Notes: generated from the letters alone by a model not told the origin. Shown: positions 18,971 to 27,597, counted from the stretch's first letter. The stretch is 35,509 bases of DNA from Armatimonadetes bacterium CG2_30_59_28 (GCA_001872605.1 MNXM01000233.1:1-35509), one strand, 5' to 3'. Made by a program: numbers and translations.

Positions 18971-19978
18971 TTACCGACCGCGCGCTACCTCAACGATCCG
19001 TTTCAACCACTTGGATTCCATGTTGAGTGGAACGGCGCACTCGGGTGCGACGATCGGCACCCCCGCCTCGATGGCCGCATTTACCTCAGCAACGAGCCGT
19101 TTTTCGTTTCCGTTGAGCAGCGTTTCAGGATTGTTGACGTTACCGATCAGGACGATGCGATCCCCGGCAATCTCCACAGCTTTCTTGGCGTTGTTCTTGG
19201 AGTCAAAGTGGAAGGCGGCGAAGCCGGAGTGCGCGATGTAGTCCAGCCGGTCCAGTGTGTACCCGCAGATGTGGAGCAGAACGGGACACGGAATCCGCCG
19301 CGCCAGTTCCTGATGGATGGGAAGAAGGAAGTCCCGATAGGTTTCCGGGCGACACAAGTCGCCGGTGAGGTGGTCTCCGAGAGTAATGGCGTCTGCCCCC
19401 GCTTCAATTTGCGCCTCTGCAAAGGCAACGGTGATTTTGCTGAGTCGATCCAGAAACCGATGGACTCTATCTGGCTCATCGAGGATGGAAACAAGGAAAC
19501 TCTCGATGCCTACCGTGTGGTACGCCAGCGTCCATCCGCCAAAGACTTTGCCCACGATGGCCACGGAGTCGCCATAGCGGCGACGCAGGATACGAATTGC
19601 GTCGAGAATCGTGCGGGTCGGTTGGCGCTGGAGGAAATCGTCCGGCGCGCCGACTTCGTCGGGATCATGGAAGAGATGACCTCGCACGGTTGGCATGTGG
19701 CTTGCGTCGCCCCAATCAACTTTGCATCCCAGTGCTGCGGCTTCATTGATAACGGAGAAGTAGGGGGCCACCGTGTCGTATCCCAACAGACCATGACCCG
19801 CGGCCGCGAGCGTGGCCATTTTGTCGGCGTCGAGATGGACGTCCGGGAAGAAACACCCTGTCTGCTCCATGAGGTCCAGGGTTGCGAGCGACGTGGGGTT
19901 TGCCACGCAGACGGTGTCGGTTGGCTGACGATTCAGTGCAGACAGAAATCGCTCACGCGGTGTCATGTTCGCTGCCAT
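18971..19978 (-). CDS. UroD-superfamily protein, MtaA-type corrinoid methyltransferase-like
   Basis: The 335-residue protein begins MTPRERFLSALNRQPTD, the usual UroD-superfamily opening. It lacks the MRQAGR motif of true HemE. It has CPVLLHICGYT and IVAPECAVPLNME, giving the H-x-C-x(n)-C zinc signature of methylcobamide:thiol methyltransferases such as MtaA and MtbA; GADAITLGDHLTGDLCRPETY is a third family segment. A methyl transfer role with a thiol or corrinoid partner is inferred; no corrinoid protein gene is seen in the window. It is 15 bases downstream of a second family member, so the two are co-transcribed. ATG at 19978 has AAGGG close upstream. Confidence 0.85.
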   Translation of the reverse strand: MAANMTPRERFLSALNRQPTDTVCVANPTSLATLDLMEQTGCFFPDVHLDADKMATLAAAGHGLLGYDTVAPYFSVINEAAALGCKVDWGDASHMPTVRGHLFHDPDEVGAPDDFLQRQPTRTILDAIRILRRRYGDSVAIVGKVFGGWTLAYHTVGIESFLVSILDEPDRVHRFLDRLSKITVAFAEAQIEAGADAITLGDHLTGDLCRPETYRDFLLPIHQELARRIPCPVLLHICGYTLDRLDYIAHSGFAAFHFDSKNNAKKAVEIAGDRIVLIGNVNNPETLLNGNEKRLVAEVNAAIEAGVPIVAPECAVPLNMESKWLKRIVEVARGR

Positions 19979-19993
19979 GTTCCCTTCTTCCCG

Positions 19994-21169
19994 TTATTTC
20001 GCCGGCCCAAATTCCTCGCTTGCTTCGGCAAGAGCTCCCAGATTCTCCGGTGGTGTTCGTGGCGACACGGAGCAGGCGCTGCTCAGGATGAAACCGCTCC
20101 CAACGCTGCCGACCTGCAAGCGCCACAGAGCGTCTTGTCGAACATCCTCCCGCGACTTCGAAAGCAAGGTATTCACGGGGTCGATGTTGCCCTTGAAGAA
20201 TACTCTTTCGCCCACGCGCTTCTTCGCTTCGACGAGGTTTACTGTTCCGAGTGGAGGAGGGTCGAGGGTATCGATTCCATCCAGTCCGGTGAGGGTCATC
20301 GCCTCGAGTCGGTCGCCGATTTCGCCACAGGTGTGAGTATACACCGGAATTCCGGTTTCCTTGATTTGTGAGTTCACCTCAAACTCCCAGGGAACGACGA
20401 ACTCCTCGTACTGATGTGGTGAGATGAACCCTCCTCCCGCGAAGGCGGATGACATGAGAATCGCGTCTACGCCATGCTCAATCTGTCGCCGGGCGTAAGT
20501 GATGCACCCACGCGTGTAACCTGCGAGGATGGCCTTGCACTTGTCGGGGTGAGTGATGAGGTTGATAAGCCCTTCCTCGTAGCTGAACAACTCCATCAAC
20601 TGGGTGAACGGAGAGAAGATTTCGCCATGCACGGAAACCGTATCCCCGACTTCCAGCACCACCCTATCGATGGTGCGGAACAAGTAGTCGGGAAAATAAT
20701 CACCCAAGTCGGGAGTGCAGGGATGCAGTCCGTAGTAGAAAGGGTACTTCAATCCCCCAACGCAGTGAGGATCATTGTAGTAGCATTTGTCCGGGTCCAC
20801 GTCCTCGATGTCGGGCCTGTCCAAATTCTTCGAGCGTATGTGGTGCACGTTGTCATCATGGGGACACCACGCCTGATCTCCATTCTTCCAGTAGATCGTC
20901 TCATCCCCTTTTTCGTCCCTCTCGATGCGCTCCACATCGGCGCGCCACTCCGGGGAGCTTCCCGGCAGGTTGATGAGAATGCCATCGAACCGGTAGCGCC
21001 TCTGCAACTCGATCAGCGCCGTCGCAAATCCCTCCGAAGTATACCAGAGTTCGCTCGGCGATATCGCGGTGCTGAGCAGGTAATGCCCGATGGATAGCTG
21101 ACACATCACCGGAACCCGGTCGACGGGCTGATGTTTCATCGCGTGCGCAATGCGATGCTTGCTGTTCAA
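19994..21169 (-). CDS. UroD-superfamily protein with methyltransferase-type zinc motif
   Basis: The 391-residue protein aligns at its N terminus with family starts: LNSKHRIAHAMKHQPVDRVP, so TTG at 21169 is taken as the start; GTG at 21211 is the in-frame alternative, and neither has a convincing ribosome-binding site. GIPVYTHTCGEIGDRLE and ILSSACSVSP give the H-x-C...C zinc signature seen in the next gene, and HemE's MRQAGR motif is missing. Long insertions around residues 90-170 (ERDEKGDETIYWKNGDQAW) separate it from its partner. It probably acts in methyl-group or aromatic/corrinoid metabolism; the substrate is unknown. It shares a transcript with the neighbouring gene (15-base gap). Confidence 0.82.
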   Translation of the reverse strand: MNSKHRIAHAMKHQPVDRVPVMCQLSIGHYLLSTAISPSELWYTSEGFATALIELQRRYRFDGILINLPGSSPEWRADVERIERDEKGDETIYWKNGDQAWCPHDDNVHHIRSKNLDRPDIEDVDPDKCYYNDPHCVGGLKYPFYYGLHPCTPDLGDYFPDYLFRTIDRVVLEVGDTVSVHGEIFSPFTQLMELFSYEEGLINLITHPDKCKAILAGYTRGCITYARRQIEHGVDAILMSSAFAGGGFISPHQYEEFVVPWEFEVNSQIKETGIPVYTHTCGEIGDRLEAMTLTGLDGIDTLDPPPLGTVNLVEAKKRVGERVFFKGNIDPVNTLLSKSREDVRQDALWRLQVGSVGSGFILSSACSVSPRTPPENLGALAEASEEFGPAK

Positions 21170-21260
21170 CTTAGTTGCCCCCCAACGGTGGTCTGTCCGG
21201 CCATGATTCACGATTCGACACCGAGGCCGTGCAACAGCTTAACTAATCTTGCGCAGAAGC

Positions 21261-22613
21261 TCAACCCCTGGCGCCGCGGTGCAGTGTCGGCTCGCACACC
21301 GCGACATGGGGGATTGACCAGCGAACCTCACCCGTGGTGGCATCGGTGTATGGTTCTGATTTGGCCAGGAGGATCAGCGTGCGAGCTCCGGTGATGTCCA
21401 CGTGCATTGACTGCACTGGCGCGCCGGGTCTCAGTTGGCGCTCAGCAATCCGCGTCGCGCGGTACTCGATTTCCTCTGAATAGACGTTGTTGAGGCCGCT
21501 GTCAACCTCAACGGCAAAGCGAGTGTCCGTGTGCGCGTCCTGTCCTTCGGTCTGGCGGCTGGGAAGACCGACGCGACAAGTAAAGCGGTTGTATACGTCA
21601 CCATTCACGAAGAACTTGACACCCATGTAACCACCCATACCAAAGCCACGAGCGACTTCCCTTTCCACCTTTGCACCATTCGGGTTGGCGTCCCAGACAT
21701 GGATGGGTATCTTCGTGTGCTCCTGCACGAGGCGCCCCGGGAGTAGCTCGAAGTACTGGCAGGTGTGCCAGAAGTAGGGAATCATCTGCGTCATGTCCAG
21801 CTTCGCAAGCGCCTCCACTTCCACGGAATCGAATCGCTCAAAAGCAATGCAAAGCGCCGTGTGCCAGGCGCAACTGGTGATCCAAGTCGCCTTCTGCGAT
21901 TGGGGAGCGAGGATTGCCTGCCGCGCCTCTGCAGGTTCTCCAGCGTACACAGACTCGATGACAGGCCGAATATACTGCTTCCCCTCGCGAATGCCCCGGT
22001 CGAGCTCAATCTGAAGTCGGAAGGAGGCTTCCGGGATCGAGGTTCCCATCAACTTCACGGGCAACGGCTCGAATCGATCGGTGGCACAGTCGAAGGCATA
22101 GTGCAGCCGAATGTGGCGCTCCGGGTCGGGATCGGGGAAGAGCTCGTGGAAAAGGTTGTTGTCCACCGCGTGCCCGGGTGTGAACGGCTCCTGCAGGTAG
22201 TGCGCCAGCGCGCCGCCGTGGTGGACGGCGACCTCCCAATCGTTGGCGCGGATTGCATCCACCATCCGCGCCATCAGCAACTCGGTAACCTGGGTGGAGG
22301 CGAGAGGGGAGGTTTTCGCGCCGGTGCTGGAGGCCGCCTGGCCCATCTCGTCCGGCGGACAGTGTGGAATCCAGCGACCATCGGGCAGCGTGGCATACGG
22401 ACGACACTCGTCATAATAAACCAAGTCCATCACGTGGCACAGGTAGCCGACCTTGTCCCGCACCCCCTCGATGCACGAAGGCAGATAAGATTTGCCCAAG
22501 CACTCCGGCGACATGTCCGGCTGAATGACTTCCTTCTCCCACTCTGGGAGCATGTCGTAGGCGATGCGGCCAAACAGACCGTGGCCGGACCAATGGTATT
22601 CGGTTCGTGGCAT
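21261..22613 (-). CDS. Zinc-dependent phospholipase C/P1-nuclease-like protein with NPCBM-like tail
   Basis: In this 450-residue protein, HWSGHGLFGRIAYDMLPEWE near the N terminus and HHGGALAHYLQEPFTPGH with following AVDNNLFHE around residues 130-155 reproduce the His/Asp zinc-ligand layout of the phospholipase C/S1-P1 nuclease fold. The last ~140 residues resemble an NPCBM carbohydrate-binding beta-sandwich (FGMGGYMGVKFFVNG, YNRFTCRVGLPSR, VDITGARTLILLAKS). No clear signal peptide is present, which is unusual for this fold. ATG at 22613 has GAGGTGA upstream. A diverged paralogue lies at 24066-25364. The substrate (phosphoester of a lipid, nucleic acid or glycan) is unknown. Confidence 0.7.
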   Translation of the reverse strand: MPRTEYHWSGHGLFGRIAYDMLPEWEKEVIQPDMSPECLGKSYLPSCIEGVRDKVGYLCHVMDLVYYDECRPYATLPDGRWIPHCPPDEMGQAASSTGAKTSPLASTQVTELLMARMVDAIRANDWEVAVHHGGALAHYLQEPFTPGHAVDNNLFHELFPDPDPERHIRLHYAFDCATDRFEPLPVKLMGTSIPEASFRLQIELDRGIREGKQYIRPVIESVYAGEPAEARQAILAPQSQKATWITSCAWHTALCIAFERFDSVEVEALAKLDMTQMIPYFWHTCQYFELLPGRLVQEHTKIPIHVWDANPNGAKVEREVARGFGMGGYMGVKFFVNGDVYNRFTCRVGLPSRQTEGQDAHTDTRFAVEVDSGLNNVYSEEIEYRATRIAERQLRPGAPVQSMHVDITGARTLILLAKSEPYTDATTGEVRWSIPHVAVCEPTLHRGARG

Positions 22614-22647
22614 GATGCAAGTTCACCTCACAGGTTGCGACTGCGTC

Positions 22648-22676
22648 TTGACTGCGCTTCATCATCCTGCTAAATT
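22648..22676 (+). promoter_or_regulatory. Promoter of the DUF4143 ATPase gene
   Basis: TTGACT (22648-22653), a 17-base spacer and TAAATT (22671-22676) end only nine bases before the ATG at 22686. Transcription would start about three bases before the ATG, giving a nearly leaderless mRNA. A perfect TATAAT lies on the opposite strand (22679-22674), where it could serve the divergent gene, though no good -35 is seen for it. Confidence 0.5.
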
Positions 22677-22685
22677 ATACACGCC

Positions 22686-23936
22686 ATGAATGATAATCAT
22701 ACACGCAACGCATTGATTTACCGGCAGCGTTGGCTTGCCAACTCAATCCTTACGGCGACCGACGACCATCCGGCCGTCGTGCTGACTGGGCCGCGACAGG
22801 TGGGCAAGAGCACGATTCTGCTGCGAGAGCCCTCCCTGTCTGATTGGCAGTACCGGTCGCTGGACGACTTCAACACCCTTGCAGCAGCTCGCGATCAGCC
22901 CTACAGTGTATGGCAGGGAAGCCGCAGGATTATCATTGATGAAGTACAGAGGGTACCGCACTTGCTGACATCCATCAAGAAGGCCATCGACGAAGACAGA
23001 GCCCGCCGTTTCCTGCTGTCGGGATCAGCGAACCTGCTGCTGATGGCGAAGGTCAGCGAGAGCCTTAGCGGAAGGGCCGTGTACTTCAATCTGCTTCCCA
23101 TGTCATTCTCCGAGATGGTTCAGAAACCTCCCTCAAACCTTCTTGCCCGACTATTGAATGGCGAGTTCCCTGCGATGGGCGTCGCGTCAGAGAAGGTCGC
23201 AGACCCTATACCGCTCATGCTGCAAGGGTTCATGCCCCCTCTCATGTCCCTCGCACGCTCTGAGAGCTATCTTCGGTGGTGGGAGGGATACATTGCCACG
23301 TACCTCGAGCGGGACCTGAGGCAGTTATCCCAGATCGAGTCTCTGGTCGAGTTCCGACGTGTTATGGAAGCGGTAGGACTCCGAACCGGACAGGTACTGA
23401 ACCAGACGGAAGTTGCCCGTGACGTGGGTGTGAACCAACCTCGTGTTCACCGCTACCTGAACCTCCTTGAGTCTACGTGCATTCTGAAGAGAATTCCATC
23501 CTTCCATCGCAACCGAACGAGTCGGCTTATCAAGAGTCCCAAGTTCTATTTTGTCGATCCTGCTCTGGCGATTTACCTCTCCGGCTATCACACTCTCGCG
23601 TTGCTCAAAACCGCAAGAGAACTGGGTGGTTTTTTCGAGTCCCTCATTCTCTTACACCTGAATATCCACAGTGATCTGTTGATCCCCGCCGGGCGGATCT
23701 ACTACTGGCGCACGACGACGGGCAATGAAGTTGACTTCGTAGTTGAACAGGGAAGGAACCTGATCGCAGTCGAGGTGAAGCTATCCCATGCCCCGGGCTA
23801 CGATGATACGCGGAATCTTCAGGCGTTTCTCAAGGAGTTCCCCGAAACGCGAGCTGGAATTGTGGTGCATTCCGGGACTCAGACCAAATTCCTGGCGGAC
23901 AACATCATCGCTCTCCCTTGGACGCTGCTGGCTTGA
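22686..23936 (+). CDS. AAA ATPase with DUF4143 C-terminal domain
   Basis: The 416-residue protein carries Walker A VVLTGPRQVGKST (residues ~31-43), Walker B RRIIIDEVQRVP and sensor-like FLLSGSANLLLM, then a winged-helix-like stretch (RTGQVLNQTEVARDVGVNQP). The DUF4143 domain ends in TTTGNEVDFVVEQGRNLIAV plus EVKLS, a PD-(D/E)xK nuclease-like pattern. These ATPases are common single-gene accessory loci, often found near mobile or defence genes; their role is unproven. There is no ribosome-binding site, consistent with the near-leaderless promoter. It is inserted between two minus-strand phospholipase-C-like paralogues and has its own promoter, which suggests acquisition as a unit. Confidence 0.93.
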   Translation: MNDNHTRNALIYRQRWLANSILTATDDHPAVVLTGPRQVGKSTILLREPSLSDWQYRSLDDFNTLAAARDQPYSVWQGSRRIIIDEVQRVPHLLTSIKKAIDEDRARRFLLSGSANLLLMAKVSESLSGRAVYFNLLPMSFSEMVQKPPSNLLARLLNGEFPAMGVASEKVADPIPLMLQGFMPPLMSLARSESYLRWWEGYIATYLERDLRQLSQIESLVEFRRVMEAVGLRTGQVLNQTEVARDVGVNQPRVHRYLNLLESTCILKRIPSFHRNRTSRLIKSPKFYFVDPALAIYLSGYHTLALLKTARELGGFFESLILLHLNIHSDLLIPAGRIYYWRTTTGNEVDFVVEQGRNLIAVEVKLSHAPGYDDTRNLQAFLKEFPETRAGIVVHSGTQTKFLADNIIALPWTLLA

Positions 23937-24005
23937 CCGCTTATGCCGCTTTTGTTGTCTGAATACTGGCATCTGTAGTTTCGCAAATCTCTCCTGACAG
24001 CAAAT

Positions 24006-24069
24006 GTAGGAGGCGTCTCCAGACGGCGCTGGTTACTCACACATCCATGTCGCTGGAGACGCCTCCTAC
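24006..24069. repeat. 17-bp perfect inverted repeat with 30-base loop
   Basis: GTAGGAGGCGTCTCCAG (24006-24022) is exactly repeated in inverted orientation at 24053-24069. The right arm covers the stop codon and last base positions of the minus-strand gene. It lies between convergent genes and could end transcription both ways, although no T-run follows either arm; a dispersed palindromic element is the alternative. Confidence 0.75.
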
Positions 24070-25364
24070 TTCCTCAGCAGCAATTCTCCCCACACAACAT
24101 GCGTGTGCGGATTGCCGTAGCCGTCGTTGGACAAGTCCCTTGCCATCAGCTCAAGATAGCCGCCTGTGTCCACGGGAAAAGCAATCTCCTCTCCCATGCC
24201 TCCACTACCCATAAGTTCAGATTCCCAGCAGACTCTTCCGTCAAACCGAACTGCCAAACGGGCGGCGCTCTGTTCCGTCGACAGGTCGGCGTGCAGTCCG
24301 GCACGACAGGAGAAAGTCGCATAGGTGTCTCTTGGCACCGGATAGACAATCCGGTAACCCATCGCGTGGCAGCCGGTCCCGAGTCCCGTTGCCAGTTCTG
24401 ACACGTCTCCTCCATTCCTCACCCTCAGACGCAGCGGAACCTTCTCTCCAGACAACGACGGACAGTACCCTTGGGCAACGGGCGCGAAGCGGTACGGTGC
24501 CGACAACAGCGCCGGCGCGTCGACCGGAGGATATGCGGATAGGTCAACGGTCTGTAATCGGTCGGTGTCGAGCTCGCTGAATCTCTGCGATGCAATCGAC
24601 AGAGACGTAAAGAGAATGTCGGCGGAAACTCTCGCCGTCTCTTCTTCCGTGCCCCGCAGCAGCGCCTCGGCTTTTGCTTTCGCTCCCCGGCGGGCGCGCT
24701 GAATGACAGGAATGATGCGTGACCGCGCAAAGAAACTCAACTCAACGTGTCTTCGGAACAAGTGGAAAGCCGCCTCGGCCGGTTGCTTTCCGAGCAGCTT
24801 CGGCTGGTATCCTTTGATGGAGATTCCGTTGGCGCAACGTGCTACGCCCAGATAGTCACTCATGGCAGAGTTCAGCGGACCGAAGGGCTGATCGGAGCAA
24901 AAGAACAGCGACTCAACCGCACGCCAGTCCAGACCGAACCGGCCCTCGAGGCAGTGAATATTGGTTCCGGGGTCCTGATGCGCATGGAGAAGGCTGCCAG
25001 CGTATTTCGCTGCGTCTTCCATCTCTCCTCGCGTGACGCAGGATGCCACCGCCTCGAAGAAGAAGTCTGCGCCGCGGCTAAAGAAACCGTAGTACTCGAG
25101 GGGGTCAATTTCATAACAGCGCACAAGGTTCTTTCCTGGGTGTGCCGATTCCCGGGCCCAGTAGTGGTACTGCCAGCCTTCTTCGTAGTACTGGTAGGGC
25201 GCAGCTTCGGCTTTCTGCTCCCCTTCGGGACTCCAAGGGTATGCCCAGTCGGGATAGCAGCAGTAACGATCGATCAGAGATTCCGCCTGATCTCTCAGGA
25301 GCGCTTTTTGCCATTCAGGAAGAACCTGCACGGCAGCGTGTGTAATGTCGTTATGATCTCCCAC
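24066..25364 (-). CDS. Second phospholipase C/P1-nuclease-like protein with NPCBM-like tail
   Basis: This 432-residue paralogue of the 21261-22613 protein has GDHNDITHAAVQVLPEWQ at its N terminus matching the paralogue's HGLFGRIAYDMLPEWE, and AGSLLHAHQDPGTNIH matching the H-x5-H..D..P..H zinc-ligand helix. The C-terminal ~130 residues are NPCBM-like (TYATFSCRAGLHADLS, RLAVRFDGRVCWESELMG, YLELMARDLSNDGYGN). No signal peptide is evident. The start is GTG at 25364, which places GDHND at the very N terminus as an N-terminal metal-ligand region; the ribosome-binding site is weak. It lies 67 bases downstream of hemD-hemE on the same strand. The substrate is unknown. Confidence 0.7.
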   Translation of the reverse strand: MGDHNDITHAAVQVLPEWQKALLRDQAESLIDRYCCYPDWAYPWSPEGEQKAEAAPYQYYEEGWQYHYWARESAHPGKNLVRCYEIDPLEYYGFFSRGADFFFEAVASCVTRGEMEDAAKYAGSLLHAHQDPGTNIHCLEGRFGLDWRAVESLFFCSDQPFGPLNSAMSDYLGVARCANGISIKGYQPKLLGKQPAEAAFHLFRRHVELSFFARSRIIPVIQRARRGAKAKAEALLRGTEEETARVSADILFTSLSIASQRFSELDTDRLQTVDLSAYPPVDAPALLSAPYRFAPVAQGYCPSLSGEKVPLRLRVRNGGDVSELATGLGTGCHAMGYRIVYPVPRDTYATFSCRAGLHADLSTEQSAARLAVRFDGRVCWESELMGSGGMGEEIAFPVDTGGYLELMARDLSNDGYGNPHTHVVWGELLLRK

Positions 25365-25431
25365 GAGGACCCCAAAAGTATGGATGGCTGGAAGCAGGTG
25401 CGCTCAAACAGGCGCTCCATTCTGACGCGTC

Positions 25432-27387
25432 TCACTTCCGGGAAAGTTCATGCACGGCATCCACCAGTTCCAGCACATGGTCTACTGGTGTGCCTGGCAG
25501 AATCCCGTGTCCGAGATTGAATATGTGTCCGGGCCGCCCTTCTGCTTTTTCAAGGATACTCTTGGCTCTCTTTCGGATCTCACGGGGAGGTGCGAAGAGG
25601 GCGACCGGATCGAGGTTGCCCTGAACCCCCAGGTCGTACCCGAGTTTCTCCCACTCTTGCGCGAGGTCGACGCGCCAATCCAGTCCGATGACATTCCCGC
25701 CTGCTTCCTTCTGCAACGGCAGCAGGGCCGGGTTTCCCGTCCCGAAATGAATGACTGGCGTTGAGTCGTTAATACCCCCGATCAGTGTTCGCATGTGCGG
25801 CAGGACGAACTCCCGATAGTCCTCGGGCGACAGACAGCCGACCCAACTGTCGAAAAGCTGCAAAGCGTCCGCTCCAGCGTCGATCTGTCTGTTGAGATAG
25901 GCCGTCGTGGCAGAAACGAGTCGTTCCATGAGCGCATGCCACGCCCCCGGATCTCGATAGATCAAGCTTTTGGTGTTCTGGTAGTTTCGCGATCCGCCGC
26001 CCTCGACCGCGTAGGAGGCCACCGTGAAGGGCGCTCCGGCAAATCCAATAAGGGCCACTTCGGGCGCGAGCGCCCTACGGGTCATCTGCACTGCATCGTA
26101 CACGAACTGCAGCGACCCGGGATTGAGATCCCGCAGTCGGTCAATTTCGCGGGCGTTCCGCACCGGATTCCCGATGCGCGGCCCCTCTCCCTTGTCGAAG
26201 GAAATGTCGACACCAATGGGCTCCAGAATCAATAGAATATCCGCAAAGATAATAGCCGCATCGACTGCCAGAGTCTCGACGGCCATCAAGGTTACCTCGG
26301 CGGACAGCTCCGGTGTCTTGCACAGCTCCAAAAACGATACCTTTGACCGCAGTTGCCGGTACGCCCGTTGAAACCGGCCCGCCTGTCGCATTAGCCAGAT
26401 GGGTGTGTAGTCGGTCGCTTCGCCGCGGCAAGCCTTAAGAAAAGTGGAACGGCGAGCGTCTGGTGACGGATCACGGATTGGGCGCGACTGGTCACCGGGC
26501 CAGCGCATGTCGACGCGTTGCCAGTGGTTCGTATCTACACCGTTCTCCACAGCCGTGCGCTTTCTGCGGAGCAGGAAAGCAGAGAGCCGCGCCGCGTCCC
26601 CCACGAGGTTTCCCATGCGGGTTGTATCCGGCTCGTGGTCAACGGCAAGTCCACACTCGTGAATGGCATCGGAACAGGCCGGCCCTATGGAAGCGATGAC
26701 GATCCGCCGGAAAGCGTTACGCAATTTTTCCTCGAGTCCCATCTCGTTGGCCACCTGTAGAAGGTTGCGGATCTGTGGGGCGCTGGTGAAAAGGGAAATA
26801 TCAACACGTCCGTTAACGATCTCTTGGATGGCGGTGCGGAGAGGCGTCAGATCGTCCGGCAGCGTCCATCGGTAAGTGGGCACCGGTGTGACGTTTGCGC
26901 CGCGCTGCTGGAGGCTCTTCAGCAGCTCTTTGTTCGGCGCTCCGTATTCCTGGATGGCAATTCTCTTCCCCTCGAGGGATTGCTTGCCATCCATCGCCGT
27001 GAGTAGCGCGCGGGAGGTGTTAGGTTCGCCTGCAACGAGGTGAGGTTCAACTCCCATCTTTCTGAGAGCAGAGGCTGCCTTCGGACCCCGCGCTACAACG
27101 GTGGTCTTGTTAAGAGCCTCGATGAACTGGGCTGCAGGAAGTTGTGTCGCCACTGCGTCCTTCAGGGAGTTCGCCCCCACGCCGGTAAGAAACACGACGA
27201 TGTCGAACTCACCGGTTATGAGTTGCCTGGCAAAGGCAATGGCTTCCCCGGCTTCCGAAAGCGGAGTCTCCGCCATCGAAGGAGCGACGAGAGGAAGACC
27301 TCCGTAGCGCTCGATCAATTTCTCCATCTCATCTGCGCGACGACTCTCGAAAGAGACAACGCGCAGTCCGTCGAAGTTGTTTGTCAT
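25432..27387 (-). CDS. Fused uroporphyrinogen-III synthase / uroporphyrinogen decarboxylase (HemD-HemE)
   Basis: This 651-residue protein joins two consecutive tetrapyrrole enzymes. Residues ~1-275 are a HemD domain (FDIVVFLTGVGANSL, VVARGPKAASALRKMGVEP, DISLFTSAPQIRNLLQVA, IASIGPACSDAI), which closes hydroxymethylbilane to uroporphyrinogen III. A ~35-residue linker follows. Residues ~313-651 are HemE, with WLMRQAGRFQRAYR, catalytic-type Asp383 in FADILLILEPIGVD, GFAGAPFTVASYAVEGG, GLDWRVDL and the histidine of FNLGHGILPGTPVDHV; it decarboxylates to coproporphyrinogen III. ATG at 27387 is chosen because the promoter at 27426-27453 begins transcription downstream of the earlier in-frame start at 27525. 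No other heme gene is in the window. Confidence 0.93.
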   Translation of the reverse strand: MTNNFDGLRVVSFESRRADEMEKLIERYGGLPLVAPSMAETPLSEAGEAIAFARQLITGEFDIVVFLTGVGANSLKDAVATQLPAAQFIEALNKTTVVARGPKAASALRKMGVEPHLVAGEPNTSRALLTAMDGKQSLEGKRIAIQEYGAPNKELLKSLQQRGANVTPVPTYRWTLPDDLTPLRTAIQEIVNGRVDISLFTSAPQIRNLLQVANEMGLEEKLRNAFRRIVIASIGPACSDAIHECGLAVDHEPDTTRMGNLVGDAARLSAFLLRRKRTAVENGVDTNHWQRVDMRWPGDQSRPIRDPSPDARRSTFLKACRGEATDYTPIWLMRQAGRFQRAYRQLRSKVSFLELCKTPELSAEVTLMAVETLAVDAAIIFADILLILEPIGVDISFDKGEGPRIGNPVRNAREIDRLRDLNPGSLQFVYDAVQMTRRALAPEVALIGFAGAPFTVASYAVEGGGSRNYQNTKSLIYRDPGAWHALMERLVSATTAYLNRQIDAGADALQLFDSWVGCLSPEDYREFVLPHMRTLIGGINDSTPVIHFGTGNPALLPLQKEAGGNVIGLDWRVDLAQEWEKLGYDLGVQGNLDPVALFAPPREIRKRAKSILEKAEGRPGHIFNLGHGILPGTPVDHVLELVDAVHELSRK

Positions 27388-27425
27388 ATCAGGTGTGTCT
27401 ACCCGTGGATTCCAGAACGTCTTTG

Positions 27426-27453
27426 AGTATACCAACAATGGCCCGTTCGTCAA
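27426..27453 (-). promoter_or_regulatory. Extended -10 promoter of hemD-hemE
   Basis: On the minus strand TTGACG (27453-27448) is followed by a 16-base spacer ending in TGG and TATACT (27431-27426), giving a TGn extended -10. Transcription should start near 27419, leaving a ~32-base leader to the ATG at 27387. Confidence 0.7.
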
Positions 27454-27597
27454 CTCCCCCAAGGGCGCTGGATGAGAAATGTCCGGGAACCAATTGCACG
27501 GTTTCCTCAGGTTCACGGAAAACATGGAGCCTGTTTAACGAGAGAACGTCAGAGAAGTCACAATCAAGCACAAAGGCTGGGAAAGGAGGATTGGCAG

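Noticed and set aside
18959-20371. 470-codon open frame on the plus strand
   Set aside because: It runs antisense to two well-supported UroD-family genes, has no recognisable domain and low-complexity composition. It is a long shadow frame caused by high GC.
17863-24036. 13-base match CGGCGCTGGTTAC near 17863 and 24024, both near gene ends
   Set aside because: Exact matches of this length are expected by chance several times in a window of this size, and no flanking similarity extends it.
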